15,064 bases of DNA from an uncultured Spongiibacteraceae bacterium (GTDB taxonomy: Bacteria > Pseudomonadota > Gammaproteobacteria > Pseudomonadales > Dasaniaceae): the NCBI GenBank assembly GCA_937969395.1, contig CALBVI010000408.1, forward strand, positions 1-15,064, given 5' to 3'. Positions 14,974 to 15,064 of the stretch are shown piece by piece. Positions within the stretch are counted from its first letter, which is position 1; each line of letters begins with the position of its first letter. The position numbers and the translations under genes were made by a program. Below the pieces are notes generated by a model. That model saw nothing but the letters and a program-made list of their open reading frames with translations. It was not told the origin of the DNA and made no database searches.

Positions 14974-15064
14974 ATGCAACCAAGCCAGCAGAAAATTCTA
15001 ATCCTTGACGCCAATCAACGCAGCGCACTTGCCGCCTGCAGATCACTTGGGACGAACCCTGACA
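14974..15064 (+). CDS. Start of a probable ATP-grasp family protein (3' end cut)
   Basis: An open + strand frame begins with ATG at 14974 and runs to the window edge, giving 30 residues. The segment KILILDANQRSALAACRSLG is very like the beginning of ATP-grasp proteins of the carbamoyl-phosphate-synthase-like group, which open with a beta strand, a DxNQRSALA turn and a helix ending in RSLG. Such ligases join a carboxylate to an amine or thiol using ATP. The gene is divergent from the phosphatase, with only 46 bases between starts, so the promoters must be compact or overlapping. No clear ribosome binding site is seen. Too little is present to name a substrate. Confidence 0.6.
   Translation, partial: MQPSQQKILILDANQRSALAACRSLGTNPD

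Noticed and set aside
1..15064. Search for CRISPR arrays, tRNA/rRNA genes, transposases, insertion-sequence ends and long direct repeats
   Set aside because: None was found by eye; transfer of parts of the cluster is suggested only by gene orientation and family diversity.

Overview
The window is part of a cell-surface or extracellular polysaccharide gene cluster from a Gram-negative bacterium. It is AT-rich, tightly packed and almost wholly coding. The gene set fits a Wzx/Wzy-type pathway, and the general look suggests a marine gammaproteobacterium. That taxonomic guess rests on gene style and composition only, and I hold it loosely. Five separate sulfotransferase genes lie among the glycosyltransferases, so the likely product is a sulfated heteropolysaccharide, which is uncommon in bacteria.

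Layout from left to right. A + strand GT4 glycosyltransferase is cut by the left edge (2-1012). It converges on a minus-strand pair of sulfotransferases (1026-1859, 1915-2757). A divergent promoter region (about 2758-2893) leads into a + strand set: sulfotransferase, GT4 glycosyltransferase and Wzx-like flippase (2894-6273). This set converges on a minus-strand run, read from right to left: CapK/PaaK-like adenylate-forming enzyme (11677-10352), GT2 (10304-9339), sulfotransferase (9301-8453), GT4 (8442-7183) and sulfotransferase (7161-6286). Upstream of that run, also on the minus strand, are a low-molecular-weight protein tyrosine phosphatase (14927-14373), an overlapping O-antigen ligase/Wzy-like membrane protein (14389-13103) and a secreted protein of possible jelly-roll or lyase type (12912-11755), which ends at a strong hairpin terminator (11695-11739). 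At the right edge a + strand gene begins (14974 onward) whose first 30 residues resemble the start of an ATP-grasp protein.

Inferred pathway: four glycosyltransferases build a lipid-linked repeat unit, the flippase moves it across the inner membrane, and the polymerase/ligase-like protein joins or attaches units. The sulfotransferases would add sulfate from PAPS in the cytoplasm, the CapK-like enzyme would activate an acyl or similar acid for decoration, and the secreted protein could bind or trim the finished polymer. The phosphatase resembles Wzb-type regulators that counter a Wzc kinase. No initiating sugar-phosphate transferase, Wza/Wzc export pair or PAPS-synthesis gene is visible, so the cluster probably continues beyond both edges.

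No rRNA, tRNA, CRISPR array, insertion sequence or transposase was seen, and no stretch over 300 bases lacks a gene.
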